Of a stretch of 64,000 nt of DNA, positions 1 through 12,042 are shown in pieces; positions within the stretch are counted from its first letter, which is position 1, and each line of letters begins with the position of its first letter. Origin of the DNA: Roseateles chitinivorans. Its GTDB lineage: Bacteria; Pseudomonadota; Gammaproteobacteria; Burkholderiales; Burkholderiaceae_C. The notes beneath the pieces were generated by a model. It saw only the letters and a program-made list of their open reading frames with translations, searched no databases and had not been told where the DNA came from. The position numbers and the translations under genes are program-made. The DNA lies in contig NZ_PEOG01000014.1 in NCBI RefSeq assembly GCF_002761755.1, positions 48,393 through 112,392 on the forward strand. The letters run 5' to 3'.

Positions 1-1001
1 GCAAGCGCTCGCGGCTGACCAACGAGATCATCAAGGGCGTGATCCTGCCGCAGTTCGTCATCCTGCCGCTGGCGGTGCTGCTGGTGTGGCTGGCGCTGGC
101 GCGCGGTATCGCCCCCCTCAACGACCTGCAGCGCCGCATCCGCTCGCGCGACAGTTCCGATCTCAGCCCCATCGACGAGCAGCGCATCCCCGACGAGGTC
201 GCCCCGCTGGTGCAGGCGATCAACGACCTGCTCGAGCGGCTCGATCAATCGATCCGCGCGCAGAAGCACTTCCTGGCCGACGCCGCGCATCAGCTCAAGA
301 CGCCGTTGGCGGGGCTGCGGACGCAGGCGGAACTCGCGCAGCGCGAGATCGACGAGGGTCGCAGCTCGCCAGCGGAGCTGCGCCGCTCGCTCAAGCAGAT
401 CGCGGTATCCAGTCAGCGTGCGGCGCACATGGTGAACCAGTTGCTGGCGATGGCCCGCGCCGAGGACCAGGAGCATGCCGCGCGTCGCAGCGAGGTTAAC
501 CTCGCGGTGCTGGCGATCGAGACGGTGCGGGACTTCGTGCCGCGGGCGATGGAGAAGCGGCTGGACCTGGGTTACGAAGGGCCGGAGGCGAGCCAGGCGG
601 GGCTGCGCATCCACGGCCATCCGCTGCTGATCCGCGAACTGATCCGCAATCTGGTGGACAACGCGCTGCTGTACACGCCCAGTGGCGGGACGGTGACGGT
701 GCGCGTGGTGGAGGACCCCTTCGGACAGGTGTGCGTGCTGCAGGTGGAGGACTCGGGGCCAGGCATCGCGGAGGCGGAGCGCGACCAGGTCTTCCAGCCG
801 TTCTACCGGGCGCTGGGCACCAACGTCGACGGCTCGGGGCTGGGCTTGGCGATCGTGCGCGAGATCGTCCAGCAGCACGACGCCGAGATCGCGGTCGACG
901 ACACGCGAGCACGACGTCAGGCAGAGGCGGAGGGCGTCGGTCCTGGCGCTCGGTTCACGGTGCGCTTCGCGGCGCATCCGCTCGCCAACGGGGCGCATTG
1001 A
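1..1001 (+). CDS. Sensor histidine kinase, C-terminal part (5' end outside window)
   Basis: The frame is open from base 3, so the start lies upstream of the window. The visible part begins in a hydrophobic stretch (second membrane segment), followed by a HAMP-like linker. Next comes a HisKA dimerisation domain with the H-box HQLKTPL, whose His codon is near base 288. The HATPase domain follows, with N-box NLVDNALLYTP, G1 box DSGPGI and G2 box GSGLGLAIV. This is the TctE/QseC-like class of membrane kinases, which autophosphorylate on His and pass the phosphate to a response regulator probably encoded upstream. The sensed signal cannot be inferred. All catalytic boxes look intact. Confidence 0.9.
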   Translation, partial: KRSRLTNEIIKGVILPQFVILPLAVLLVWLALARGIAPLNDLQRRIRSRDSSDLSPIDEQRIPDEVAPLVQAINDLLERLDQSIRAQKHFLADAAHQLKTPLAGLRTQAELAQREIDEGRSSPAELRRSLKQIAVSSQRAAHMVNQLLAMARAEDQEHAARRSEVNLAVLAIETVRDFVPRAMEKRLDLGYEGPEASQAGLRIHGHPLLIRELIRNLVDNALLYTPSGGTVTVRVVEDPFGQVCVLQVEDSGPGIAEAERDQVFQPFYRALGTNVDGSGLGLAIVREIVQQHDAEIAVDDTRARRQAEAEGVGPGARFTVRFAAHPLANGAH

Positions 1002-1164
1002 ATCGGGACCTTGAACCAGGCATATCGAACGCCTCCACACATCGATCAGCCGGTGCCTTGGACCGGGAGTCCACGCAGGGTCATCCGTCAGTTCAGGCTA
1101 GCGACAAGCACTGAGCGCTTTCGAAGAATCACGCCTTCCTTCTCAAATGAAGCAGGTGGATTCG

Positions 1165-1737
1165 ATGGCTTACCAACTTCCCACGGCGACAGCGATGCGA
1201 ATGACGAGCGACGAGTTTCTGCTCTGGAGTCCGAACGACGACAAGCGGTACGAATTGATCGACGGCCACGTCATCCAGATGACGACCAGCATCGACCGGC
1301 ATCAGACGGTCGCGGGAAATCTCTGGGCTGAGTTCCGGGCCCACCTGAGGGGGAAACCCTGCACGGCCTACATGGCGTTGGATGTGCACATCGACGAATC
1401 GAATTGCCTGGTACCCGACGTGTTCGTGTCTTGCGGCACCGCCGATCGCAACAGGCCCCGCGGCAAATCGAACGTGCCGCTCGTCGTCGAGGTCTTGTCG
1501 CCGAGTACCGCCGCCTTCGATCGGAAGGGAAAGTTCGCCCGCTATCGCCGAATGAGCGCGTTGAGGGAATACATGTTGGTCGACGTCGAGAAACTTGCGA
1601 CCGTCGTGCACCGCCGCTGCGAAGACGGTGCCTGGGAAATCTTCCGTTACTCCGCCCCGGCCATCGTCCGATTAGCCTCGATCGGGCTCGATATCGCCAG
1701 CGACCTCATCTTTGCGGATCTCGAGCGTGCAGCCTGA
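1165..1737 (+). CDS. Uma2 family (DUF820) putative restriction-endonuclease-fold protein
   Basis: A 190-residue protein of the Uma2 family, which has a PD-(D/E)xK nuclease fold and no firmly known function. Visible family features are the N-terminal TSDEFLLW and YELIDGHV, the acidic position in LVPDVFV, and the segment VVEVLSPSTAAFDRKGKFARYR with the Glu and Lys of the nuclease core. The ATG at 1165 is preferred because an AGGTGG site lies just upstream; an ATG at 1147 would put that site inside the gene. Its stop directly abuts the convergent mrdB stop with no base between them. Such genes are often singletons of patchy distribution. Confidence 0.85.
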   Translation: MAYQLPTATAMRMTSDEFLLWSPNDDKRYELIDGHVIQMTTSIDRHQTVAGNLWAEFRAHLRGKPCTAYMALDVHIDESNCLVPDVFVSCGTADRNRPRGKSNVPLVVEVLSPSTAAFDRKGKFARYRRMSALREYMLVDVEKLATVVHRRCEDGAWEIFRYSAPAIVRLASIGLDIASDLIFADLERAA

Positions 1738-2892
1738 TTACCGCTGCGTGCCGCCACGGCTCTTGGCGATCGACATCAGCATCCCCAGCGACAACCCCAG
1801 CGTCACCATCGCCGTGCCGCCATACGAGATGAATGGCAGCGGCACGCCGACCACCGGCAGGATGCCGGTCACCATCCCCATGTTCACGAACACGTAGGTG
1901 AAGAAGCTCAGGGTGATCGCCCCGGCGAGCAGCCGCGAGAACAGCGTCGGCGCTTCGTGCGCGATGACCAGTCCGCGCAGGATCAAGGCGGTGAAGCCGA
2001 GCAGCAACGCCAGCGCTCCGATCAGGCCGAACTCCTCGCCATAGGCGGCGAAGATGAAGTCGGTGGTCCGCTCCGGGATGAACTCCAGGTGCGTCTGCGT
2101 GCCCTTCATGAAGCCCTTGCCGGTCACGCCGCCCGAGCCGATCGCGATCTCGCCCTGGATGATGTGGAAGCCCTTGCCCAGCGGATCCTTGGTCGGATCG
2201 AGCAGCGTGCAGACGCGGTCCTTCTGGTAGTCCTTCAGCACCACCCACTTCACATCGGGCTGGCAGATCTGGTCCTCGCTGAAGACCAGCGCGGTGATGC
2301 CCGCCCCGGCCAGCACCAGCGCCGGAATGATCAACTTCCACGACAACCCGGCGAAGAAGATCACGTACAGGCCAGCGCCCAGCACCAGCAGCGAGGTGCC
2401 GAGGTCCGGCTGCTTGGCGATCAGGCCGACCGGCACTACGAGCAGCACGAAGGCGGCGACGAAATCGGGCAGACGCAACTGGCCCTCGCGCTTCTGGAAC
2501 CACCAGGCCAGCATCAGCGGCACCGCGATCTTCAGCATCTCCGAGGGCTGGATCACGACGCCCACATTCAGCCAGCGCGTCGCGCCCTTCTTGCTGATGC
2601 CGAACAGCGCCACCGCCACCAGCAGCGTGACGCCGACCGCATAGAGCGGCAGCGCGAGCTGCATCAGGCGCTGCGGCGGCACCTGGGCGGTCACGAACAG
2701 CACGCCCATCGCCAGCACCATGTTCCGCGCGTGATCGACGAAGCGCGTGCCATGGTCATAGCCGGCCGAGTACATGCACATCAGGCCCAGTCCCATCAGC
2801 CAGCCCATGGCGAGCAGCAGCGGGAGGTCGAAGCCCTGGAACAGCGGCTTCACGCGCTGCAGCAGGCTGGGTTTGCTGAAGACGGCGCTCAT
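1738..2892 (-). CDS. mrdB: Rod shape-determining protein RodA (SEDS peptidoglycan glycosyltransferase)
   Basis: A 384-residue polytopic membrane protein of the SEDS family, which polymerises lipid II into glycan strands for lateral wall growth together with PBP2. Diagnostic segments are GATRWLNVG near residue 105, IQPSEMLKIA, KQPDLGTSLL and the C-terminal PFISYGGTAMVTLGLSLGMLMSI. Length is normal for RodA. Its ATG overlaps the mrdA stop by 4 bases, which implies translational coupling to its partner transpeptidase. It is the last gene of the mre/mrd operon. Confidence 0.97.
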   Translation of the reverse strand: MSAVFSKPSLLQRVKPLFQGFDLPLLLAMGWLMGLGLMCMYSAGYDHGTRFVDHARNMVLAMGVLFVTAQVPPQRLMQLALPLYAVGVTLLVAVALFGISKKGATRWLNVGVVIQPSEMLKIAVPLMLAWWFQKREGQLRLPDFVAAFVLLVVPVGLIAKQPDLGTSLLVLGAGLYVIFFAGLSWKLIIPALVLAGAGITALVFSEDQICQPDVKWVVLKDYQKDRVCTLLDPTKDPLGKGFHIIQGEIAIGSGGVTGKGFMKGTQTHLEFIPERTTDFIFAAYGEEFGLIGALALLLGFTALILRGLVIAHEAPTLFSRLLAGAITLSFFTYVFVNMGMVTGILPVVGVPLPFISYGGTAMVTLGLSLGMLMSIAKSRGGTQR

Positions 2893-5030
2893 CGTGAAGC
2901 TCCCGGGTTGGGTCGCGGCGCGACCGGCGCGAGGCGGCGCTCGGCGGCGGAGCCTGGTATCGCGGCCGGCACCGCCGACGCCGGGACAGCGGGTCTGGGC
3001 ACCCGGCTCGCGGGGCTGGACGCCTCAACCGATGCCGCCGCTGCGGACGCTGAGGACGCCGATGCGTCCGGCACGCTGGCCGCGGCGCCCGGCAACGGGA
3101 TGTCCTCGACGCGGCGCGGCGTGCCGATCGGCGCGCCGACCTGGCCGACCCGCACCTTGGCAATGTCCTCTTCGCTCGGATACGTGCCGGTCAACACGTA
3201 GTCGAAGACGCGCCGCGCGATCGGCGCCGCCGACTCGGAGCCGAAGCCCGCGTTCTCCACGATCAGCGCCAGTGCGATCGTCGGTGCCTGGTAGGGCGCG
3301 AAGGAGATGTACAGCGAATGGTCGCGCTTGCGTTCGTCCGCCTTGATGCTGCTGTAGGTCTGGCCGGCCCGCAGGCCGACCGCCTGCGCGGTGCCGGTCT
3401 TGCCGGCGCTCTGGTACTGCGCGCCGGCGAACACCATCCGCGAGGTGCCTTCCATCGTCACGTCGTGCATCGCGTTGCGGATCACGTCGACGTCGGCCTT
3501 GCGCAGCGCCAGCGGCGACAGTGCGTCGCTCGCGGTGCGGCGCTGCACATGCTTGACCACGTCCTCGATCTCCCGCACCAGCCGTGGCCGATAGCGTTCG
3601 CCGCCGCTGGCCAGCGTCGACATCGCGGTGGCCAGCTGCAGCATCGTGAAGTTGTTGTAGCCCTGGCCGATGCCCAGCGAGATCGTCTCGCCCGCGTACC
3701 ACTTCTGCTGCTCGGGCCGCTTGTAGGCGCGGCGCTTCCACTCGGTGCTGGGCAGGATGCCGGTGACCTCGCCCAGCAGGTCGATCTCGGTCTTGCGACC
3801 GAAGCCGAAGGGCTCCAGCTGGTCGTGGATCATGTCAACGCCCATCTCGTTGGCCAACGAGTAGAAGTAGACGTTCGACGAGGTCACGATCGCCAGCCGC
3901 ATGTCCTTCGGGCCGGCGCGGTCGCCGGTCGCGCTGCCGAAGGTCCGTCCGCCGAAGCTGTAGGTCAGGTTGTCCTGGACCACCACATTGGCCGCGCGCT
4001 TGCCGGTGTTGAGCGCCGCCATCGCCATGTAGGGCTTGAAGGTCGAACCCGGCGGATAGGTGCCGCGCAGCGCCCGGTTCAGCAGCGGCTTGTCGATGTC
4101 CTCGTTGAGTTCCTTCCAGCTGTCGGCGTCGATGCCGTCGACGAACAGGTTGGGATCGAAGGTCGGCTTGGACACGAAGGCCAGCACCTCGCCGTTGCGT
4201 GGGTCCATCGCCACCAGCGCGCCGCGGCGATCGCCATAGAGGCGCTCGACCAGCGCCTGCAGCTTGATGTCGATCGACAGGTGCAGCGTGTTGCCCGGCG
4301 TCGGCGGGCGGTTGCGCAGCCGGCGGACGGCCCGGCCACCGGCACTGGTCTCCATCTCCTCGAAGCCGGTCTGGCCGTGCAGCTCGCGCTCGTAGGCCTG
4401 CTCCAGGCCCAGCTTGCCGATGTATTCGGTGCCGCGGTAGTTGGCGATGTCCTCTTCGGACCAGTCCTCCATCGCCTTCTTCTCGACCTGGTTGATGCGG
4501 CCGATGTAGCCCAGCAGGTGCGCCCCGACATCGCCCAGCGGGTAGTTGCGGAACAGCCGCGCCTTGATGTCCACGCCGGGGAAGCGGAAGCGCTGCGCCG
4601 CGAAGCGCGCGACCTCGGTATCGGTCAGCTTGGTGCGGATGGGCAGCGACTCGAAGTTCTTGCTCTCCTCCATCAAGCGCTTGAAGCGGCGGCGGTCGCG
4701 CGGCTGGATGTCGATGACGGCGGTGAGCGCATCGATCGTGCGCTCCAGGTCCGGCACCTTGGAGGGGGTGATCTCCAGCGTGTAGGCCGAGTAGTTGCTG
4801 GCCAGCACGACGCCATTGCGGTCGACGATCAGGCCGCGGTTGGGCACGATCGGCAGCACGGTGACGCGGTTGGTCTCGGCGCGCTCGAGCAGCGAGTCGT
4901 GCTGCGTGATCTGCAGGTAGACGAGCCGGGCGACGAGCAGCGCGAAGCAGAACAGCACGAACGCGGCCGCGGCGACCAGCCGCAACCGGAACCGGCTCAG
5001 CTCCGCCTGGAGATTCTTGATGACCGTCAT
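2889..5030 (-). CDS. mrdA: Penicillin-binding protein 2 (peptidoglycan D,D-transpeptidase MrdA)
   Basis: A 713-residue class B PBP that cross-links peptidoglycan during cell elongation, anchored in the inner membrane by one N-terminal helix (about residues 15-38). After the dimerisation domain, the transpeptidase domain has the catalytic PPGSTFKPY (SxxK), the SSN motif and KTGTAQ. The last 80 or so residues are a low-complexity Ala/Ser/Pro tail, longer than in E. coli PBP2 and a common feature of Burkholderiales proteins. It lies 22 bases after mreD and overlaps mrdB. Confidence 0.97.
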   Translation of the reverse strand: MTVIKNLQAELSRFRLRLVAAAAFVLFCFALLVARLVYLQITQHDSLLERAETNRVTVLPIVPNRGLIVDRNGVVLASNYSAYTLEITPSKVPDLERTIDALTAVIDIQPRDRRRFKRLMEESKNFESLPIRTKLTDTEVARFAAQRFRFPGVDIKARLFRNYPLGDVGAHLLGYIGRINQVEKKAMEDWSEEDIANYRGTEYIGKLGLEQAYERELHGQTGFEEMETSAGGRAVRRLRNRPPTPGNTLHLSIDIKLQALVERLYGDRRGALVAMDPRNGEVLAFVSKPTFDPNLFVDGIDADSWKELNEDIDKPLLNRALRGTYPPGSTFKPYMAMAALNTGKRAANVVVQDNLTYSFGGRTFGSATGDRAGPKDMRLAIVTSSNVYFYSLANEMGVDMIHDQLEPFGFGRKTEIDLLGEVTGILPSTEWKRRAYKRPEQQKWYAGETISLGIGQGYNNFTMLQLATAMSTLASGGERYRPRLVREIEDVVKHVQRRTASDALSPLALRKADVDVIRNAMHDVTMEGTSRMVFAGAQYQSAGKTGTAQAVGLRAGQTYSSIKADERKRDHSLYISFAPYQAPTIALALIVENAGFGSESAAPIARRVFDYVLTGTYPSEEDIAKVRVGQVGAPIGTPRRVEDIPLPGAAASVPDASASSASAAAASVEASSPASRVPRPAVPASAVPAAIPGSAAERRLAPVAPRPNPGASR

Positions 5031-5052
5031 CGCGGGCCCGTCCTCGGCGCGC

Positions 5053-5574
5053 TCAGAGCGGGCGGTGCGCGTCGGGATCCGGCGCGCGACGCTGCGGCGC
5101 GAGCAGCAGCGCCGCGGCGATCGGCCACAGCGCCGCCTGCAGCACCGGCGCCAGCACCAGGCTCCAGCCGGGCCACATGCCGCCGACGATCAGCCGCACG
5201 ATCACCGCGATCGCGGTCGCCAGCACGAACAGCGGCAGCACGTGCAGCGCCTGCGCGCCGAGCGAGAACCAGAGCAGCCGGCGATGCAGCGCGACCGCGC
5301 CGAAGGCCAGCAGGCTGTAGGCCAGCGCATGCTGGCCAAGGAGCGCGCCATGGTGGACGTCGATCATCAGGCCGAAGACGAAGGCCCAGCCCACGCCGAC
5401 GCGCCGTGGCTGATGGACATTCCAGAACACCAGCACGATCGCCAGCACGTCCGGCATCCAGGGCTGGCGGCCGACGGGCACCATGTCGACCAGCAGGCCG
5501 ACGACCAGGCTGAACGCGATGAACAGGGGATTGGCGGGCAGCAGCAGCTGGCTCGCGCCGCGCGGCATGATCAT
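5053..5574 (-). CDS. mreD: Rod shape-determining protein MreD
   Basis: A 173-residue inner-membrane protein with about five predicted hydrophobic helices and the family segment GWAFVFGLMIDVHHGALLGQHALAYSLL. MreD is a membrane partner of MreC in the elongasome. The ATG overlaps the mreC stop by four bases (ATGA), so translation is probably coupled. Identity rests on the membrane profile plus operon position, because MreD sequences diverge strongly. Confidence 0.95.
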   Translation of the reverse strand: MIMPRGASQLLLPANPLFIAFSLVVGLLVDMVPVGRQPWMPDVLAIVLVFWNVHQPRRVGVGWAFVFGLMIDVHHGALLGQHALAYSLLAFGAVALHRRLLWFSLGAQALHVLPLFVLATAIAVIVRLIVGGMWPGWSLVLAPVLQAALWPIAAALLLAPQRRAPDPDAHRPL

Positions 5575-6536
5575 CGGTGGGCTCCCTTGGGGGCGGACGC
5601 GGCGCGACGCGGCTTGGCGCCGGCATCGGCCGCCGCGGCGCTCGCGGCGCTGGCCGCTTCCTGCGCGGCTTCGATGCGGGCGTCCTCCTGGCCCTGCAGC
5701 GGCTCCAGCACCAGCACATGCCGGGCGCTGTCCGGCTGCGCGACCGGCGCCAGGCCGACGCGGGCGAAGCTGGTGTCGCCGCGGCGCTCCACCTCGGCAA
5801 CCTTCGCCACCGGCAGCCCCGGCGGGTAGAGGCCGTCCAGGCCGGAGGTCGCGAGCGCGTCGCCGGCCTTGATGTCGGCGTTGGCGGCGATGAAGCGCAG
5901 CTCCATCACGCCGCGTTCGCCGCCGTAGGCGACGCCGCGCTGCTGGGTGCGGGTGTTGAGGACCGGAATGGTGGCCTCACGGTCGGTCAGCAGCGTGACC
6001 TCGGCCGAGAGCGGATAGACCCGCGTCACCTGGCCGAGCACGCCGGCGTCGTTGACCACCGGCGCGCCCAGTCGCACGCCGCGGTGGCTGCCGCGATCGA
6101 TGACGATGCGGCGCGAGAAGGGATCGGGCGCCTCGTAGAGGACCTCGGCGGCGAGCCCCTTCACCGGCAGGGCATCGCGCAGGTCGAGCAGCGCGCGCAG
6201 CCGCGTGTTCTCGGCCTGGAGCTGCGCGGCGCGACTCAGGATCACGGCCTGCGAGGCGAGTTGCTGGCGTGCCTGGTTCTCGGCCTCGGTGGCCTTCTCC
6301 ATGCCGCGGGCGTAGTCGCCGGCCTGCTCCCAGGCGTCGACGGGCGCCAGCAGCGCGCGCTGCAGCGGATGCAGCGCCAGCGCCAGGCCCGCGCGGGCGG
6401 GAGCGGTCAACTGGAAGCGCGAATCCGCCACCATGAGGAACACGGCCAGCGCGGCGCAAAAGGCCAGCTTCGTCAGCGCGGACGGGCCTTCGCGAAACAG
6501 CGGCGGTGGGTTGCGATCCAAGGTGCCGAGAGGCAT
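5571..6536 (-). CDS. mreC: Rod shape-determining protein MreC
   Basis: A 321-residue bitopic protein: short cytoplasmic N-terminus, one membrane helix (about residues 22-42), a coiled coil (residues 70-115), then the periplasmic beta-barrel domain with VIDRGSHRGVRLGAPVV and the conserved GLDGLYPPGLPVAKV. MreC links the MreB filament to PBP2/RodA. The C-terminus is an Ala-rich low-complexity tail. It follows mreB after 52 bases that contain a strong hairpin. Confidence 0.96.
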   Translation of the reverse strand: MPLGTLDRNPPPLFREGPSALTKLAFCAALAVFLMVADSRFQLTAPARAGLALALHPLQRALLAPVDAWEQAGDYARGMEKATEAENQARQQLASQAVILSRAAQLQAENTRLRALLDLRDALPVKGLAAEVLYEAPDPFSRRIVIDRGSHRGVRLGAPVVNDAGVLGQVTRVYPLSAEVTLLTDREATIPVLNTRTQQRGVAYGGERGVMELRFIAANADIKAGDALATSGLDGLYPPGLPVAKVAEVERRGDTSFARVGLAPVAQPDSARHVLVLEPLQGQEDARIEAAQEAASAASAAAADAGAKPRRAASAPKGAHR

Positions 6537-6560
6537 GAAGATCTCAGCAGGGGAGATTCA

Positions 6561-6583
6561 ATGCAAAGCGGCCCGAAGGCCGC
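6561..6583 (-). terminator. UUCG-loop hairpin between mreB and mreC (putative attenuator)
   Basis: On the minus strand the RNA would form a six-base-pair GCGGCC/GGCCGC stem closed by a UUCG tetraloop, followed by TTTGCATT. It lies a few bases after the mreB stop and before mreC. A short stem with a broken T-run suggests partial termination or an RNA-processing block that would give more MreB than MreC. The hairpin is seen in the sequence; the function is inference. Confidence 0.55.
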
Positions 6584-6588
6584 ACCCA

Positions 6589-7993
<1,405 letters not shown>

Positions 7994-8293
7994 ATGGCAC
8001 TCACCCACGACGACGTCAGCCGGATCGCCAAACTGGCCCGGCTCGAACTTTCCGGCGACGAACAGGCCGCGCTGCTGCCCCAGCTCAACGGCTTCTTCTC
8101 GATCGTCGAGCAGATGAGCGCGGTCGACACCAGCGGCGTCGATCCCCTCTACACGCCGCTGTCGGCGGTCCAGGAAGTGGCCCTGCGGCTGCGCGAGGAT
8201 CGCGTCACCGAAACCGACCAGCGCGCGCTGAACCAGCGCAGCGCTCCCGCCGTCGAGGACGGCCTGTTCCTGGTCCCGAAAGTCATCGAATGA
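7994..8293 (+). CDS. gatC: Asp-tRNA(Asn)/Glu-tRNA(Gln) amidotransferase subunit C
   Basis: A 99-residue GatC, the small subunit that wraps around GatA and stabilises the heterotrimer. It has the typical N-terminus [18 protein letters not shown] and the C-terminal PLYTP...LREDRVTE followed by the terminal LFLVPKVIE. It is the first gene of gatCAB and overlaps gatA by four bases (ATGA). Confidence 0.97.
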   Translation: MALTHDDVSRIAKLARLELSGDEQAALLPQLNGFFSIVEQMSAVDTSGVDPLYTPLSAVQEVALRLREDRVTETDQRALNQRSAPAVEDGLFLVPKVIE

Positions 8294-9780
8294 CCGCCCC
8301 CCTGCATCAACTCGGCGTCGCCGAGCTCGGCCGCGCCTTGCGCGCCAAGACGGTCTCCAGCACCGAACTGACGCAACATCTGCTTGCGCGTGTTGCCGCG
8401 GCGAAGGATCTCGGCGCCTTCCTCCATGTGGATCCGGACTACGCGCTGACCCGCGCCAGGGACGCCGACGCGCGGCTGGCCGCCGGCGAGGCCGGCGCGC
8501 TGATCGGCGTGCCGCTGGCGCACAAGGACATCTTCGTCACCCGCGACATGCCGACCACCGCCGGCTCGAAGATGCTGGCGGGCTACCTGAGCCCGTTCGA
8601 CGCCACCGTGGTCGAGCGGCTCAACGCCGCGGGCACCGTGTCGCTGGGCAAGCTCAACTGCGACGAGTTCGCGATGGGCTCGGCCAACGAGAACAGCGCC
8701 TACTTCAAGGCGCTCAATCCCTGGGACCGCACGCGCGTGCCGGGCGGCTCCTCGGGCGGCTCGGCGGTCGCGGTGGCGGCTGGCCTGGTGCCGGCCACGA
8801 CCGGCACCGACACCGGCGGCTCGATCCGTCAGCCCGCCAGCTTCTCCGGCATCACCGGCATCAAGCCGACCTATGGCGTGTGCTCGCGCTACGGAATGAT
8901 CGCGTTCGCGTCGAGCCTGGACCAGGCCGGCGTGTTCGCCCGGTCGGCCGAGGACTGCGCGCTGCTGCTGTCCACGATGAGCGGCTTCGACGAGCGCGAC
9001 GCCACCAGCGTCCAGCAGCCGCCGCAGGACTTCAGCGCCCAGATGCTGGCCCCGCGCGACGGCGCGACCGCCGCGCAGCCGCTCAAGGGACTGCGCATCG
9101 GCCTGCCGAAGGAGTTCTTCCCGGCCGCGCTGTCCGCCGACGTGAACAGCGCCGTGCGCGCCGGCCTGGCCGAGCTGGAAAAGCTCGGCGCGACGCTGGT
9201 GGACGTGTCGCTGCCCCGCACCGAGCTGGCGATCCCGGTCTACTACATCATTGCCCCGGCCGAGGCGAGCTCGAACCTGTCGCGCTTCGACGGCGTGAAG
9301 TTCGGGCACCGCGCCAAGACCTACGGCAACCTGATCGACATGTACGAGAAGACCCGCGCCGAAGGCTTCGGCGCCGAGGTCAAGCGCCGGATCATGATCG
9401 GCAGCTACGTGCTCTCTCATGGCTACTACGACGCCTACTACCTGCAGGCGCAGAAGCTGCGCCGCATGATCGCCGACGACTTCCAGCAGGCCTTCCAGCA
9501 CTGCGACCTGATCGCCGGCCCGGTCGCGCCGACGGTCGCCTGGAAGCAGGGCGAGGGCGCGGACGATCCGGTCAAGGCCTACCTCGCCGACATCTTCACC
9601 CTGCCGGGCTCGCTGGCCGGCCTGCCCGGCATGAGCGTGCCGGTGGGGCTGGGCGAGGGCGGCATGCCGGTGGGCCTGCAGCTGCTGGGCAACTACTTCA
9701 AGGAAGGCACGCTGCTGCACGCCGCGCACGCGCTGCAGCAGGCCACCGACTGGCATCGCCAGACCCCGGCCGGCGTGTAA
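8290..9780 (+). CDS. gatA: Asp-tRNA(Asn)/Glu-tRNA(Gln) amidotransferase subunit A
   Basis: A 496-residue amidase-signature enzyme that releases ammonia from glutamine for transamidation of misacylated tRNA. The Ser-cisSer-Lys triad is visible: Lys in AHKDIFVT, and the serines in [15 protein letters not shown] and [13 protein letters not shown]. The start is the ATG overlapping the gatC stop; the frame runs further upstream, but that part lies over gatC. Normal family length. Confidence 0.97.
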   Translation: MTAPLHQLGVAELGRALRAKTVSSTELTQHLLARVAAAKDLGAFLHVDPDYALTRARDADARLAAGEAGALIGVPLAHKDIFVTRDMPTTAGSKMLAGYLSPFDATVVERLNAAGTVSLGKLNCDEFAMGSANENSAYFKALNPWDRTRVPGGSSGGSAVAVAAGLVPATTGTDTGGSIRQPASFSGITGIKPTYGVCSRYGMIAFASSLDQAGVFARSAEDCALLLSTMSGFDERDATSVQQPPQDFSAQMLAPRDGATAAQPLKGLRIGLPKEFFPAALSADVNSAVRAGLAELEKLGATLVDVSLPRTELAIPVYYIIAPAEASSNLSRFDGVKFGHRAKTYGNLIDMYEKTRAEGFGAEVKRRIMIGSYVLSHGYYDAYYLQAQKLRRMIADDFQQAFQHCDLIAGPVAPTVAWKQGEGADDPVKAYLADIFTLPGSLAGLPGMSVPVGLGEGGMPVGLQLLGNYFKEGTLLHAAHALQQATDWHRQTPAGV

Positions 9781-9796
9781 CGACAACGAGTCTGTG

Positions 9797-11251
<1,455 letters not shown>

Positions 11252-11269
11252 TCAGGGCCCTGAAAGCAC

Positions 11270-11306
11270 AACGCCGGTGGAGCGATCCACCGGCGTTCTC
11301 TTTTTT
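11270..11306 (+). terminator. Rho-independent terminator of gatCAB
   Basis: A perfect 12-bp stem (arms 11270-11281 and 11286-11297) with a GCGA loop is followed by CTCTTTTTT. It lies 18 bases after the gatB stop. Confidence 0.93.
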
Positions 11307-11319
11307 GGAGTCGCCGCTG

Positions 11320-12042
11320 TCAGCGACCGCTGGCGGACGGCGCCTGCGGCGCCGCTTTTTCCAGCGAGCCCGGCGCGGCGCCGGCCCACAGCCGTTTCAG
11401 GCGAGCCAGCTCCTCGTCATAGAACCTGTTCACGCGGCCGATCTCGGCTTTCTGGTTTTCGATCGATTCACGCTGTGCCGCCGCCGCGGCGTCGTTGGCC
11501 TCGAGCTGATGCTGCAGCTTGAACGGCACCCGCTTGCCCTTGTAGAACTCGGCCTCGTCGAGCAGCGGCTTGCGCTCGACGGCGAGCGCCTGCAGGCGTT
11601 TCTCGGACTGCCGCATCGCCTCGCGGATGTCGTCGAGCGCGGCCTCGCGGGCCTTCTGGTGCGCGGCCTGATCGGCGTAGCGCTGCAGCAGGTTGCGGTC
11701 ACGCCGGATCGCGTCCTGCTGGGCGGCACGCTGGACTTCCTCGGCGCGTCGGCGTTGCTCCGCGGACGCCTGCTCCTCGGGTGACATCGCGGGCGGCAGC
11801 ATCCGGCGCACCGAGCCGTCGGAATTCAGCACGCGCTGCTCGCGCGTCTGGCACTCGGGAATCGGCCGGTCGGAGGTCAGCCGGCGGCCGTCGGGCGTCG
11901 TGCAGGTGTAGATGGTCGGCGCCGGCGCCTTGGTCTGCGCCACGACCGGACTCGCCAGTCCGCAGCCCAGCATCAGGACGCTGGCGAGGGCCGCGGGCGC
12001 GGCCGGTCGGGACAGCAGGCGGCGTGAGATCGAAGGACGCAT
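11320..12042 (-). CDS. DUF4124 domain-containing exported protein
   Basis: A 240-residue protein with an N-terminal signal peptide (hydrophobic core LASVLMLGCGLASPVVAQ). A DUF4124 motif follows, IYTCTTPDGRRLTSDRPI, the short Cys-containing beta motif of this family. The rest, from about residue 90, is a charged, probably coiled-coil region rich in Arg, Gln and Glu, with a Pro/Ala end. Its ATG shares one base with the pyrE stop (TGATG), so it is likely coupled to pyrE. DUF4124 proteins have no assigned function; periplasmic location is inferred. Confidence 0.85.
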   Translation of the reverse strand: MRPSISRRLLSRPAAPAALASVLMLGCGLASPVVAQTKAPAPTIYTCTTPDGRRLTSDRPIPECQTREQRVLNSDGSVRRMLPPAMSPEEQASAEQRRRAEEVQRAAQQDAIRRDRNLLQRYADQAAHQKAREAALDDIREAMRQSEKRLQALAVERKPLLDEAEFYKGKRVPFKLQHQLEANDAAAAAQRESIENQKAEIGRVNRFYDEELARLKRLWAGAAPGSLEKAAPQAPSASGR

